Assembly: GCA_003427395.1 (NCBI GenBank)
Contig: BFEA01000170.1
Span: 1,747,170-1,811,169, forward strand
Source of the DNA: Chara braunii
Lineage: Eukaryota > Streptophyta > Charophyceae > Charales > Characeae
Length of the DNA: 64,000 nt
Reading direction: 5' to 3'
In this document: positions 29,028 to 38,094 of the stretch, in pieces
How positions within the stretch are numbered: position 1 is the stretch's first letter
Layout: each line of letters opens with the position of its first letter
Position numbers and translations under genes: made by a program
Notes under the pieces: model-generated
Seen by the model: only the letters and a program-made list of their open reading frames with translations
Told to the model about the DNA's origin: nothing
Databases searched by the model: none

Positions 29028-29631
29028 CCGGTTGGCTTCCTCCCTCCTTTCTCTTCTTCTCCCTCATCATACGTAACTTCCACTCCAACTTTTTCTCGTC
29101 CTCTGTTGTCTGGCGTTCCAGGGGATCCCCTATCACTTCCAACTCCCTGGCGAACACTTCCCTCTCCTCCTGCGGCACATACAATAGTGCCTCCTCATCC
29201 TCTCCCAACGATAAGTTAGCCACCCACTCGCTGATCTTCTTCTCCATCCATTTGTCCTCCTCCTTCGTGCCACTTGTTTCTCCCCTGTCTCCCCCTCGCC
29301 TCCTTTCAAGGGGTTCTTCTTCTACTTCCACCTCTTCCTCTGCTGCTGCTTCTTCTTCAGCCTTCCTCTTCTCTTCCTCCTCCTGCTGTAACATCATCAT
29401 CTTCTCCTTCTGGAATCTTAACATCTCTTCTTCTAGCTTCTTCTTCTTCGCCGCCTGCTCCTCTGCTATAGCCTTTAGCTTCGCTTGCTTGAGGAGCTCT
29501 TTCTTCTCTTTTCTCTCTCTCAGGAGGGCGGCGATCCGGGCCTGCTCGGCCTCGGATTGGGGGGCAGTACTCTTCCCACTACGGGTGTCAACCATGGTGT
29601 CTGGTGCACAACCGGTTCCACTCCTCACCAC
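29020..29631 (-). CDS. Element B gag N-terminal coiled-coil region
   Basis: 203 residues. After MVDTRSGKSTAPQSEAEQ there is a long charged coiled coil (RKEKKELLKQAKLKAIAEEQ, KKKKLEEEMLRFQKEK) and an acidic run, then DKWMEKKISEWVANLSLGEDEE. The equivalent A segment has DTETWMEKFGFRKDEWAEE. The start could be the first Met (29631) or MVDTRSG twelve residues on, which resembles other gag starts. It is in a different frame from the rest of gag because of an indel near 29020. Confidence 0.75.
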   Translation of the reverse strand: MVRSGTGCAPDTMVDTRSGKSTAPQSEAEQARIAALLRERKEKKELLKQAKLKAIAEEQAAKKKKLEEEMLRFQKEKMMMLQQEEEEKRKAEEEAAAEEEVEVEEEPLERRRGGDRGETSGTKEEDKWMEKKISEWVANLSLGEDEEALLYVPQEEREVFARELEVIGDPLERQTTEDEKKLEWKLRMMREKKRKEGGSQPGG

Positions 29632-29743
29632 TTAGACTCTACTCCCCCTAACTGACAAACCTACTTACAGAATCCGGACAGGATCCTGTCAACTAGGATT
29701 TCTAGCCTAGACCTACTCTAAGGTTGTCACTACAAGACCTGTT

Positions 29744-29812
29744 GCTGATCAGGAGGCATTTAAGGAGATCCCCCGTAACTCCTCAGGAATTATTTAACGT
29801 CACAGACAGGAC
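29744..29812 (-). promoter_or_regulatory. Conserved leader motif, element B copy
   Basis: The minus strand reads CGTCGTCCTG-TCTGTGAC-GTTAAATAATT-CCTG, then hairpin AGGAG-(11-nt loop with GGGGG)-CTCCT, then GCCTCCTGATCAGC. It lies about 110 nt upstream of the gag start. Confidence 0.7.
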
Positions 29813-30177
29813 GACGCGATCAGCAGGTCTTCTCAAGACTTAGACTGCCTGTTGTGCAGCCCACAGCTGGGATACCGTGCCACACCGAGCAGCCCGCCAG
29901 TCAGTACCGGTCCTTGGGAGGGTTCGTGTCCTCCGGGACAGTCGAGTCGTCAAGCACAGTCTTTAGCCCTACTCAGCCCGTGTGGGTTTGGTCAACAAGG
30001 CCCTATCCTTCATCAACAGAGTTCCTATCACCTGGACAGAAGAGACTCAATGCAGAAAGAAGAGACAGATAGACTTGACTCAACAAGTACCACAGGGTGT
30101 GTGCACATTCATAGGGCAAGGGGATATGCTGAAGGCTTGGCGAGATTATACCGGCTTCAGCTTGGTCAAAATCGTGG

Positions 30178-30352
30178 TCAACAGTCTTGGTCAATGCCTG
30201 GGTCAACGCTTGGTCAACGTTTGGTCAATGCTTGGTCAACGCTTGGTCAACGCTTGGTCAACGCTTGGTCAACGCTGCAGTCAACCCCCGGTCAACTCCT
30301 GGTCAACTCCGGTCAACGCCCGGTCAACTCCCGGTGAACGCCCGGTCAACTC
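30178..30352. repeat. Minisatellite of (T)TGGTCAACGC units
   Basis: About fifteen degenerate 11-12-bp copies of CTTGGTCAACG, later drifting to CCCGGTCAACTC. It is compositional and not coding, although open frames cross it. Confidence 0.85.
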
Positions 30353-30748
30353 CTCCGTTCAGCTCCGGCTATGGCGGTCGGCTTTTCCTTCCTCACCACC
30401 CTTCTCCTTCTCCCTACCTCGCCTCCTTCCTCTTCACCCCGGATATCTTCTCTCTCTTTCTTTTTTTTTTCGTCTCTCCTTCACCTCCTCGGCTATGGCT
30501 TCCTTCACTCTGCTCGGTCTCCTCCTCTGTCCTCTCTTTCACCCTCCTTCGTTTCTCTGTGGTCGAGCTCCGCGGCTATGGCCGCCGCCTTCTTCCTCGT
30601 GGAACTGCACGGCACACTTCACAGGTACGTGACAACCAAACTTGTATCGCTCATCTCTCTCTCTCCCTCTCTCTCTCTCTCTCGCCGTAGCGATGTCTTC
30701 AACGCAGGTACGTGGTAAGCCAATCTTGTATCGCTCAACCTTTTTCTC

Positions 30749-30783
<35 letters not shown>
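30353..30783. other. Pyrimidine-rich sequence and (CT)n before a gap
   Basis: T/C-rich sequence with (CT)n at 30655-30683 and 30752-30783. The phrase AGGTACGTG...CTTGTATCGCTCA occurs twice (30623 and 30708). No gene recognised. Confidence 0.7.
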
Positions 30784-31603
30784 NNNNNNNNNNNNNNNNN
30801 NNNNNNNNNNNNNNNNNNNNNNNNNNNNNNNNNNNNNNNNNNNNNNNNNNNNNNNNNNNNNNNNNNNNNNNNNNNNNNNNNNNNNNNNNNNNNNNNNNNN
30901 NNNNNNNNNNNNNNNNNNNNNNNNNNNNNNNNNNNNNNNNNNNNNNNNNNNNNNNNNNNNNNNNNNNNNNNNNNNNNNNNNNNNNNNNNNNNNNNNNNNN
31001 NNNNNNNNNNNNNNNNNNNNNNNNNNNNNNNNNNNNNNNNNNNNNNNNNNNNNNNNNNNNNNNNNNNNNNNNNNNNNNNNNNNNNNNNNNNNNNNNNNNN
31101 NNNNNNNNNNNNNNNNNNNNNNNNNNNNNNNNNNNNNNNNNNNNNNNNNNNNNNNNNNNNNNNNNNNNNNNNNNNNNNNNNNNNNNNNNNNNNNNNNNNN
31201 NNNNNNNNNNNNNNNNNNNNNNNNNNNNNNNNNNNNNNNNNNNNNNNNNNNNNNNNNNNNNNNNNNNNNNNNNNNNNNNNNNNNNNNNNNNNNNNNNNNN
31301 NNNNNNNNNNNNNNNNNNNNNNNNNNNNNNNNNNNNNNNNNNNNNNNNNNNNNNNNNNNNNNNNNNNNNNNNNNNNNNNNNNNNNNNNNNNNNNNNNNNN
31401 NNNNNNNNNNNNNNNNNNNNNNNNNNNNNNNNNNNNNNNNNNNNNNNNNNNNNNNNNNNNNNNNNNNNNNNNNNNNNNNNNNNNNNNNNNNNNNNNNNNN
31501 NNNNNNNNNNNNNNNNNNNNNNNNNNNNNNNNNNNNNNNNNNNNNNNNNNNNNNNNNNNNNNNNNNNNNNNNNNNNNNNNNNNNNNNNNNNNNNNNNNNN
31601 NNN
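30784..31603. other. Assembly gap (820 N)
   Basis: Run of N beginning inside a (CT)n microsatellite. It may conceal the 5' LTR of element B and missing A pol sequence. Confidence 1.
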
Positions 31604-31641
31604 CTAGGACCTTCCGGAAGGCCATGGACTTGGCCTTTCGA

Positions 31642-31703
31642 TACTGTAGCAGCTACGACCTTGACCCTTCTGGACTGTAGCAGGTACGACCTTGACTTTT
31701 TGG
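31642..31703. repeat. Two-copy about 31-bp tandem repeat
   Basis: ACTGTAGCAG(C/G)TACGACCTTGAC occurs twice in succession after the gap. Confidence 0.7.
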
Positions 31704-31941
31704 AAGCTCTACAGCTACAACTTCTAGAACTCCCTAAGACTTCTACTCGACAGGTCTACAGATCGAACCCCTGCTACCTACCGACCCTACGACTGTCTAC
31801 AAACTGTTACAAATACACAGGTCACGGGTTCAACTCTCGGGGTCGACACAGATACTGTACATAGGTAAGGTGAGGACTAGGGATCGAGCCCTGGGATCTG
31901 CATCGGCTACTGCGAACTGGTGAGTACCATTTCACTAACAA

Positions 31942-32065
31942 ACATCGACGACCATTGCAGTTGGTATGGGTTACATCGACGACCATTGCAGTTGGTATGG
32001 GTTACATCGGCGACCATTGCAGTTGGTATGGGTTACATCGACGACCATTGCAGTTGGTATGGGTT
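31942..32065. repeat. Four exact-length 31-bp tandem repeats inside integrase
   Basis: ACATCGACGACCATTGCAGT plus TGGTATGGGTT is repeated four times with one substitution (third copy). The last copy runs into the VKSKEF coding sequence of integrase. Since 31 is not a multiple of three, the expansion scrambles the frame upstream. Confidence 0.9.
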
Positions 32066-32497
32066 AAGTCTAAGGAGTTTGTTCCTGAAGAAGGGATCCC
32101 GCAGAAATTGTTACCTGCATATAGGGGACCATGGCAAGTCTTAGATGTCAAAGGAGAGGCAGATGGTCCGTCCTACACTATCGAGATTCTGCCCCACCTG
32201 CACACGTTCCACGCATCTAAGTTGCTCTCCTGTATTACGAACGACCACTTTACCTCCCGACGCTCCATGATTCCACCAGATATGGACGGAGGATATGATG
32301 TAGACCGAGTAGTGGCCGAAGATACTTTCCGCACAGGTTGCAGAGGAAGGCCACGACGACAATATAAGGTCAGGTTTGTCTATCAGGAGCAAGGCGAAGA
32401 CCGCTGGTTCCCAAGGGAAGAACTAATACAGATGGCCCCTCACATTGTCTCCTTCTATGAGAGGGCCCAGAGAGGAATGAATGTGTATGATAGATGA
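32060..32497 (+). CDS. Element A integrase C-terminus with GPY/F and chromodomain-like tail (remnant)
   Basis: From VWVKSKEFVPEEGIPQKLLP the frame matches the integrase C-terminal module of the other elements (YRGPWQVLDVKGEADGPSY, TFHASKL, SRRSMIPPDMDGGYDVDRVV). It ends with the chromodomain-like QYKVRFVYQEQGEDRWFPREELIQMAPHIV. The open frame extends upstream to 31955 only through the 31-bp repeats. The TGA at 32495 is 46 bp before the 3' LTR. The integrase catalytic core is absent from the visible sequence. Confidence 0.85.
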   Translation, partial: WVKSKEFVPEEGIPQKLLPAYRGPWQVLDVKGEADGPSYTIEILPHLHTFHASKLLSCITNDHFTSRRSMIPPDMDGGYDVDRVVAEDTFRTGCRGRPRRQYKVRFVYQEQGEDRWFPREELIQMAPHIVSFYERAQRGMNVYDR

Positions 32498-32542
32498 AGA
32501 TGAGATTTTTCTCGGAGGACCTCGAAATTAGGCCGGCGGGAG

Positions 32543-33397
32543 TGAAAGGATTCACGCTGCAGACACCCCAATCCCAGTCCTAGAGTCCCAAAGTGTCCCA
32601 GTCCCAGACTGTCCCAGTAGGATAGGCTGTAGGGTTTGTAGTTTGAAATGTTGTAGGTCGACAGGTGTCAGAACCTAAACGTCATAGGTCGGTAGGAGTC
32701 ATCCGGTACTCGACAAGAAAAGTCCGGAAAAGTCCACTCCGGTCAGACAGTCCCAAGTCCAATTTTGCAGCATGTCCCAGGAAAGTCCGGAAACTGCCGG
32801 ACCGACAAAATTTTAGCAGCAGACAGGCCGCGGCCGACCGGTACCAGTCTGAAGCAGGCCAAGCCAAGTCCTATACTTAGCTGCTACAGTGCAGCAGCTC
32901 CTCACTTGTTCAGTTGCAATATGAGGAAGCGCTGCCGCTGCTTGTGTGCTAAGGCAACTTGGGTACTGTGCGCCTGAAGAAGAAGATGGTGCTTGTGAGA
33001 TGCTCCATAGCTAGGCTAGACGTAGAGCAGGAGGACGGCGGCCATAGCCGCCAAGGTGTAAGCTACCTGAGTGGGTGTATCCAGGGTGATGATCCAGCTT
33101 CACGATCCAGGTTAGAGAGGGAGAGAGAGAGAGGGAGGCAGAGCGAACCAAGTCAGAGAGAGAAGTGAGACGAGAGGGAGAGAGAAGCCATAGCTGCCAC
33201 CTGTTTGAGATCCGCTGTGTGTGTGGGTGTGTGGCAGAGCCGCTGGAGACAAACACTCTTGTATATTGATAATGATTTTGGGGACGACATCTTCATGTGT
33301 GGATTATATCTCGATCTGGCTTCTCACGTGTGAACTCTCATGCGAGTGATCATTGATGTATGCGAGGTTGAACTTGACGAGTACTTGGTTCATTTCA
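32543..33397 (+). repeat. 3' LTR of element A
   Basis: Begins TGAAAGGATTC and ends GGTTCATTTCA. At 855 bp it is about 250 bp longer than the 5' copy because it keeps an internal purine-rich segment (about 33088-33340, including a GAGA run at 33115-33135). TCCT at 33398 repeats the bases before the 5' LTR. Confidence 0.9.
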
Positions 33398-33401
33398 TCC
33401 T

Positions 33402-34003
33402 AGGTTCCGGGTACCTTTTCATGTAGGCAGTGTGGGTTTGGACTGGCGAGCTGAGCTTGGGGGTCCTCGGAATATAGGCAGTGTACGGGGGCGGCTTGTA
33501 AGCCATGTCCTGTGGTGGCAATGTCAACATTCTTTTCAGTTTGGCGATATCCCATAACTAGTAATAAGTTGTAGTTTGTACGCGTTGAAGTGAACCTGGG
33601 TCGTGCTTATGGGTTACATGATATTGTGTCTAGTTGCTGGTTGTGTGGTTGTGTCCAAGGGTGTGGGCAGTAGAGCGTTATTATATATATACATGATGTG
33701 ACGATATATAATGTATACATAATATATCATCAAATAGATATATATTGGGTTATTCTAGGTTGATTGGATATGTGTGTGCGGTTGAGTGTGAACGGTGTAT
33801 GTATGTGTGTGTGTGTGTCTTAAAATGGAATACAAGGCCACCGTGACATGTCGCAGCGAGCTGCGTTTACCAAGAATGTGATATCATCATGTCGATTGAT
33901 TGGAGAACAGTACTCTGAATAACACAGATTTTGCATTCACGAAAAAAGACATAATAGATTCGGGTTGAGCCATACACTTCTATCTGCTCATCACACTTAG
34001 TAT
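33402..34003. other. Spacer between elements A and C, no gene seen
   Basis: Continuation of the G/T-rich sequence of 9869-11105, with TATATA-rich sequence at 33681-33750 and a (GT)n tract at 33795-33819. No supported gene. Confidence 0.6.
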
Positions 34004-34904
34004 TGCGAGGCACAAGGCCTCTGTAAGTCCCACTGGGCCCTGTTAGCAGCAAGATTGTTTGCCCTAAGTGAAGGCAGGCCCGACCGAGGCCTATTTTGGA
34101 CTACTACGCAACTGGGGAAAATTCAGGCAGTTGCACAGTGCCAGTTGGTTGGAAGCGCCCAGGCCCAGGCTGCCCTTTATCGTCTGTAACTAGGGCAGGC
34201 CCTGGGCCGGATACACAACATGGACCGAACACAGTCGAGGGCAGTTGGGCGCTGGTAACCACCACAGGCCCTGGGCCTGATTCCTCTGTACCAAGGCTCA
34301 GGCTCCCAGGGCCTACCGGAAGCTTTTGGGCTGGGGCCCAGTACCGCATTATCGCATGCAGCAGCAGGCCACTTCGATATAGGGAAGGGCCTGCCCACTC
34401 ATTGCGGATTCGGGCACTGGCTACATGCTGCGCAAGTGCTGCTGCGCTAACGCTGGCCAGCGCTCACTCGCTCACGGGCGAGCTGGAAGCAGCAGGCAGC
34501 CATATCCGAGCCGCGCTGCTGTATGCTGGATGGGGCGCATGGTGGTCCTTGGGTGCATGTGGCATCCGTGAGTTGGGGAACGAGGTTGTGAGTGATACGA
34601 GAGACATACCTGGTGCTTGAAGCGTACGGCATTGGCCAAGATCTGCTCGTACTTTGGGGAGCTGTTGACGTCATCGGCGGCATTGTAAATCAGGCTAAAT
34701 AAGCTCTGCTATCTGTAGTCTGGGCACCGAGCGCCAGATAGGATATCGGCATTGGTTCTTCGTTGGTGATGATGAGACTATTCCAGCATTGTCAATTATG
34801 AGCTTTTGCTGTGCTCTTATTTTGTGAAACTCGTGATGCAATTCTGCTATTGGTTTGAGGTCACGAGTATCTGGTCTCATTTGCTATCGCTCATTTTCCT
34901 TGCA
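34004..34904 (+). repeat. LTR 1 of array C
   Basis: Begins TGCGAGGCACAAGGCC and ends CCTTGCA, three bases before the PBS-like TGGTATCGGAGC. It shares with the D and E LTRs the blocks CCTAAGTGAAGGC and GCCAGTTGGTTGGA. Confidence 0.9.
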
Positions 34905-34907
34905 ATT

Positions 34908-34919
34908 TGGTATCGGAGC
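34908..34919 (+). other. Primer-binding site of C1
   Basis: TGGTATCGGAGC, three bases after the LTR terminal CA; initiator tRNA-Met type with one A-to-G difference. Confidence 0.85.
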
Positions 34920-35937
34920 TGTGGTACGGTGCGCTCATCTGGCGCTTGTCTTCTGGCTTTGCGGTACATGCACACGGTCTGTTGGGCGAGCGGTCGTGGG
35001 AGGTGTGTAGTGAGGAGGGTGGAGACAAGTGAGGCGACCCGGGAGGTGAGGGGTATCGCCAGGAAGGCTACTAAGTGGTGAATATTGGGTGTTTGCAGTG
35101 TGATGAGAACTATCTGATGTGTGATTGATGCTGAGGTGGAACGTCGATGCAATGCTGGTTGTGACGAAGCACTGGGTCACGGTCACCATGCCAACCCACT
35201 GGGAGTAGAGCACGGATCCTTTGCTGCTTTGTCCTTTGTCTGCTTGCTACGCTATACAGGGGTTCTGAGGGGCAGGCCAGCCCTATGGGGAAGATGAGAC
35301 CGGATGTCTATAAATAAGTACCGGCGGGGACCTTCCATTGGCTGTGATCGTCGTCCTTTTTGGGACGTTAAATAATTCGTGAAGACTCGGGGGCCGTCCA
35401 TAAAAACGCCTCCTGATCAGCCAATCGGTCGGTGTAAGGCTCGCTGCACGCGAGGATAAACACGGTGCAGGGCTGGCCAGCTCAGCAGGACTCGGGGCAC
35501 AGGGGTGGGCCGTGTGCACACATTTAGACATGCACGTTGTTCTGGATTGCTCAGCGACGTTGACGACAAGAGACATTCATGAAGAACTAAGGAAGGGGTA
35601 GATTCCAGGTGATAAGTTCAGGCAAGATTCCATTCTGCAAACAGACCCAACAAACGATTCTATTTTCATTTTGATTAGTTAGATGGACAACCATTAACAT
35701 CTGACAGACAACATAGTTTAGAACTGTTCTTTGTTCATTGTGCTTTCTGTTTGCGAACTAGACAAAGTCAAAGTAGTTTTGTTGGTAGGAATCTTAACTT
35801 ACCTGTTGGACCCAAATGTTTAGTCTCTGACACAGCCACCGTTTTTTTTTGTTTTTTTTGTTTAAATCGGTTTGTACATCATGTTGCGGTAGGCATCAAG
35901 AGTGTCCTGGTGCAGGAAGTGTACAGTGTTGGAGCCT
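34920..35937 (+). other. C1 leader
   Basis: About 1 kb upstream of gag without a gene. It has CTGAGGTGGAACG (35132-35144), a TATAAATA sequence (35309-35316), the conserved leader motif (35347-35422) and a T-run near 35842-35863. Confidence 0.7.
35347..35422 (+). promoter_or_regulatory. Conserved leader motif, C1 copy
   Basis: GATCGTCGTCCT-TTTTGGGAC-GTTAAATAATT (35367-35377), then GAC-(loop with GGGGG)-GTC, then CCTCCTGATCAGCC at 35409-35422. TATAAATA lies about 50 bp upstream of GTTAAATAATT in C1 and C2. Confidence 0.7.
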
Positions 35938-37155
35938 ATGAGTGACAGGGAGGTCCCACAACCGGATGATAGGATCTTGCGATCGACAAGACACCTGATA
36001 GCCCACTTGGCCTTAGGACCAGAGGGCGACAGGTTGCTGTTCAACCAGCTTATGGAGAGACAGCAGCAGCAGCGGAGAGCTAGGGCAGCAGAGGCCAGCA
36101 GGGCATTCGCAAGTGAAGCCGCTGCTTCAGCAGCCATGGCAACTGCTGCGCAGCAGAGTTCCCAGGCTAGCAGTCAAGTACCTGTAGGGTCAACGGTCGT
36201 GCAGACCCAGAGTCAGTCCACTGGCGTGATGGCAAGCAACCCTATAGTGTTGACCTCCGAGGAGGTTGCCATACAGAGAGCAGCTATTCGTGAGGCACAG
36301 CTACAGCAGGCGATAGGGGAGATTAAGGTAGAGAAAGAGAACATGATTAGAGGAAGATCCAGGATGCAGCGGAGAGAAGCGGACATTAGTGAGTTAGAGA
36401 GAATGAACCTGACACATATGGATGCAGATGTGAGGACGTTGCGGACAACCCTGCTAAGTGTTGTAGAAATGCAGGACCACCACACGACCCTCCTTCAGGA
36501 CGTTCAGCAGAGTCTGGCCGTTCTGGTCGGGTGTGCGCAAGCAGCTCCATCACCTTCCGGGCCCGGTGCGTGGCCCGTTCTACAGCCTCCTCCTTTTGTC
36601 TCACCAGTGACTGGAGTATCCCCATATGTCACTCCAGCATCGGGCCAAGCCGCTTCCCTAGGCATGCCCTTGGCAGGAGGGTTCTCAACTGGTCCTAGTG
36701 TGCAGATTCCTGTACAGAAAGTGCTTTCCCAACCTCCGTCGCAGGTTGTCGTAAGCGGGCAACCTGTTGTCTCGCAGTCTACACAGCCGCAGGGTACACA
36801 GGCGCAGCGTACACAGCCCCAGCAGCAGATAGTGCAACAGCTTGGTCCCCAAGATCCACAGCCTGGAGTGGGACAGGTGATGGGACAAAGTCAGTGGGTT
36901 CCAAAGACGGCCATCGCTGCTCCTAAGCCCTTCACAGGGGACAAGAGGGGCGAAGACCTCGACACATGGTTGAGCTCAGTGCCGGCCTACGTCAAGTGTA
37001 AACTTACCTTGCCACACGAGGAAGTGCTTGTGGCTGCCTCCTATCTAGAGGGGAGTGCAGCAAGATGGTTGAGTGGTTTAGTGCAGTTACAGGGATACGT
37101 CCACGACTTTCGCGCTTGGGCGGTCAACCAGAAACTGGATGACGTCCTCAAGTAG
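35938..37155 (+). CDS. C1 gag, N-terminal and capsid part
   Basis: I choose the Met at 35938 (MSDREVPQPDDRILRSTRR) because the same start occurs in C2 and D; the frame is open further upstream to 35902. Residues 40-60 are Gln/Arg-rich and followed by an Ala-rich stretch. Residues about 95-185 form a coiled coil (IAIQRAAIREAQLQQAIGEI-like, QRREADISELERM). A Pro/Gln-rich linker leads to the capsid (PKPFTGDKRGEDLDTWLSSVPAYVK, SAARWLSGLVQL). The frame ends at TAG 37153 where D reads KLVEE (TTG to TAG). Confidence 0.85.
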   Translation: MSDREVPQPDDRILRSTRHLIAHLALGPEGDRLLFNQLMERQQQQRRARAAEASRAFASEAAASAAMATAAQQSSQASSQVPVGSTVVQTQSQSTGVMASNPIVLTSEEVAIQRAAIREAQLQQAIGEIKVEKENMIRGRSRMQRREADISELERMNLTHMDADVRTLRTTLLSVVEMQDHHTTLLQDVQQSLAVLVGCAQAAPSPSGPGAWPVLQPPPFVSPVTGVSPYVTPASGQAASLGMPLAGGFSTGPSVQIPVQKVLSQPPSQVVVSGQPVVSQSTQPQGTQAQRTQPQQQIVQQLGPQDPQPGVGQVMGQSQWVPKTAIAAPKPFTGDKRGEDLDTWLSSVPAYVKCKLTLPHEEVLVAASYLEGSAARWLSGLVQLQGYVHDFRAWAVNQKLDDVLK

Positions 37156-37491
37156 GTGGAAGACATGTGGCATGATCCTCAGGAGGCTAAAAAGGCCATT
37201 GATGCGATCCTGACTTTGCACAACAGGCAGTTTAAGTCAGTACGAGAGGCCACAGACGCAGTAGAGCGTCTGATCTGTGTCCCTGGGGTGCGCTATGACC
37301 CCCAAGTTTTACTCACCTCCTACCTGAGATGTTTTCGTATGTCTCTCAGGAATCAGATGGCAGGTGAGGCCAACATCAACATGCAGAACTTCCCCTCATT
37401 TAGCAAGAAGGCGCTAGACCTTGAAGCAAAGATAGGGCATGGTCGGACTCCCATGACGGATGGTAGGAAAAAGTCACTGCCGCCTAACTAG
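37156..37491 (+). pseudogene. C1 gag, capsid C-terminal part
   Basis: Same frame after the TAG: QEAKKAIDAILTLHNRQFKSV, ERLICVPGVRYDPQVLLTSYLRCF and FPSFSKKALDLEAKI, as in D and E. It stops at TAG 37489 where D has NWKAK (TGG to TAG). Confidence 0.85.
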
Positions 37492-38088
37492 AAGGCGAAG
37501 TGCCGCACTATGTTCGTCGAGAGCGATGGTTCTACGATCGAGTTGGATGATGACTTCTAGGCGGGAGTGGGTTCAGAGGCAGGCAGCGTGGAGACTTCAG
37601 GGGGTGGAGTAGTCGTTGCCTCAGTTCAAAAAGGTAAGGCGACCAGTAGACGTCGTGGAGGCTGCCGGTCTAGGAGTCAAGTTGACCCCAACGCTCCTAC
37701 ATGAGAGAAAGCGGGTCTAACTAAGGACATGTGGAGAGACCGGTACACCCGGGAAGCTTGCATTCGTTGTGGCTAATATGGCCATAATCAATTCAAGTGT
37801 CGTAACAAAAAGGTGACCGAGAAGATCCTGCCTACGATGGGGCAGGCATTGGGATCCTCTGCTCCCGTTGGTAGCAATGTGGTCAGCAGTTCTGGCACTG
37901 CTCCAGGAAACGCGTCGGGGGTCGAGGTGGTGGACACACCCTCACCATCTCAAGAGATGGCCCAAGCGACTGACTTCATCCTCGTCCCGCAAACACATTC
38001 AGACTCATCGAGCCTCTGTTCAATGAATGTGTTTGAGTCCTTAGAGGAGCTAGAGGAGTGGTTCAAATCAGACCCGCTAGCTTCTTGA
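37492..38088 (+). pseudogene. C1 gag C-terminus fused in frame to the protease linker
   Basis: It contains a broken zinc knuckle, ACIRCG-stop-YGHNQFKC (CAA to TAA), and further TAG/TGA stops at 37558 and 37702. From 37813 the frame runs through APGNASGVEVVDTPSPSQEMAQ into the pol linker without a frameshift. A 29-nt deletion relative to D has removed the frameshift hairpin and aligned the frames. It ends at TGA 38086 (D: SWTTL, TGG to TGA). Confidence 0.75.
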
Positions 38089-38094
38089 ACGGCA

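Larger units (their letters stand above)
25206..30783 (-). mobile_element. Element B: minus-strand Ty3/Gypsy relative of A, 3'-truncated
   Basis: It contains gag (29631-27617), protease (27611-26955) and RT-RNase H (26967-25206) in order on the minus strand. It stops at the integrase HHCC start (LILGECHDTTG), where it is joined head-on to element A. The leader motif is at 29744-29812. Its 5' LTR and PBS could not be located and may lie in or beyond the gap at 30784. Sequence similarity to A is high throughout pol, so the two are one family. Confidence 0.8.
11110..33397 (+). mobile_element. Composite Ty3/Gypsy element A, 22 kb, with nested insertions
   Basis: Two related LTRs (11110-11716 and 32543-33397) bound the region and are flanked by TCCT (11106-11109 and 33398-33401), so the outer ends derive from one integration. 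Inside are a PBS at 11718, a greatly expanded leader, plus-strand gag (21041-23453), protease, RT and part of RNase H up to 25212. There follow a head-on junction with a minus-strand relative (element B), an 820-base gap, and an integrase C-terminus ending at 32497 just before the 3' LTR. The coding frames carry many stops. The 9-kb leader and B segment account for its abnormal length. Confidence 0.8.

Noticed and set aside
30642-31680. Large open frames across the 820-base gap
   Set aside because: They consist of undefined bases; nothing can be inferred.
31735-31900. Pol III B-box-like words (GGTTCAACTC, GATCGAACCC, GGATCGAGCC)
   Set aside because: No A box at the proper distance and no cloverleaf, so no tRNA or SINE is called.
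34096-34620. 174-residue open frame in LTR 1 (also in LTR 2)
   Set aside because: It lies entirely in LTR sequence, is not kept in LTR 3, and has no domain.
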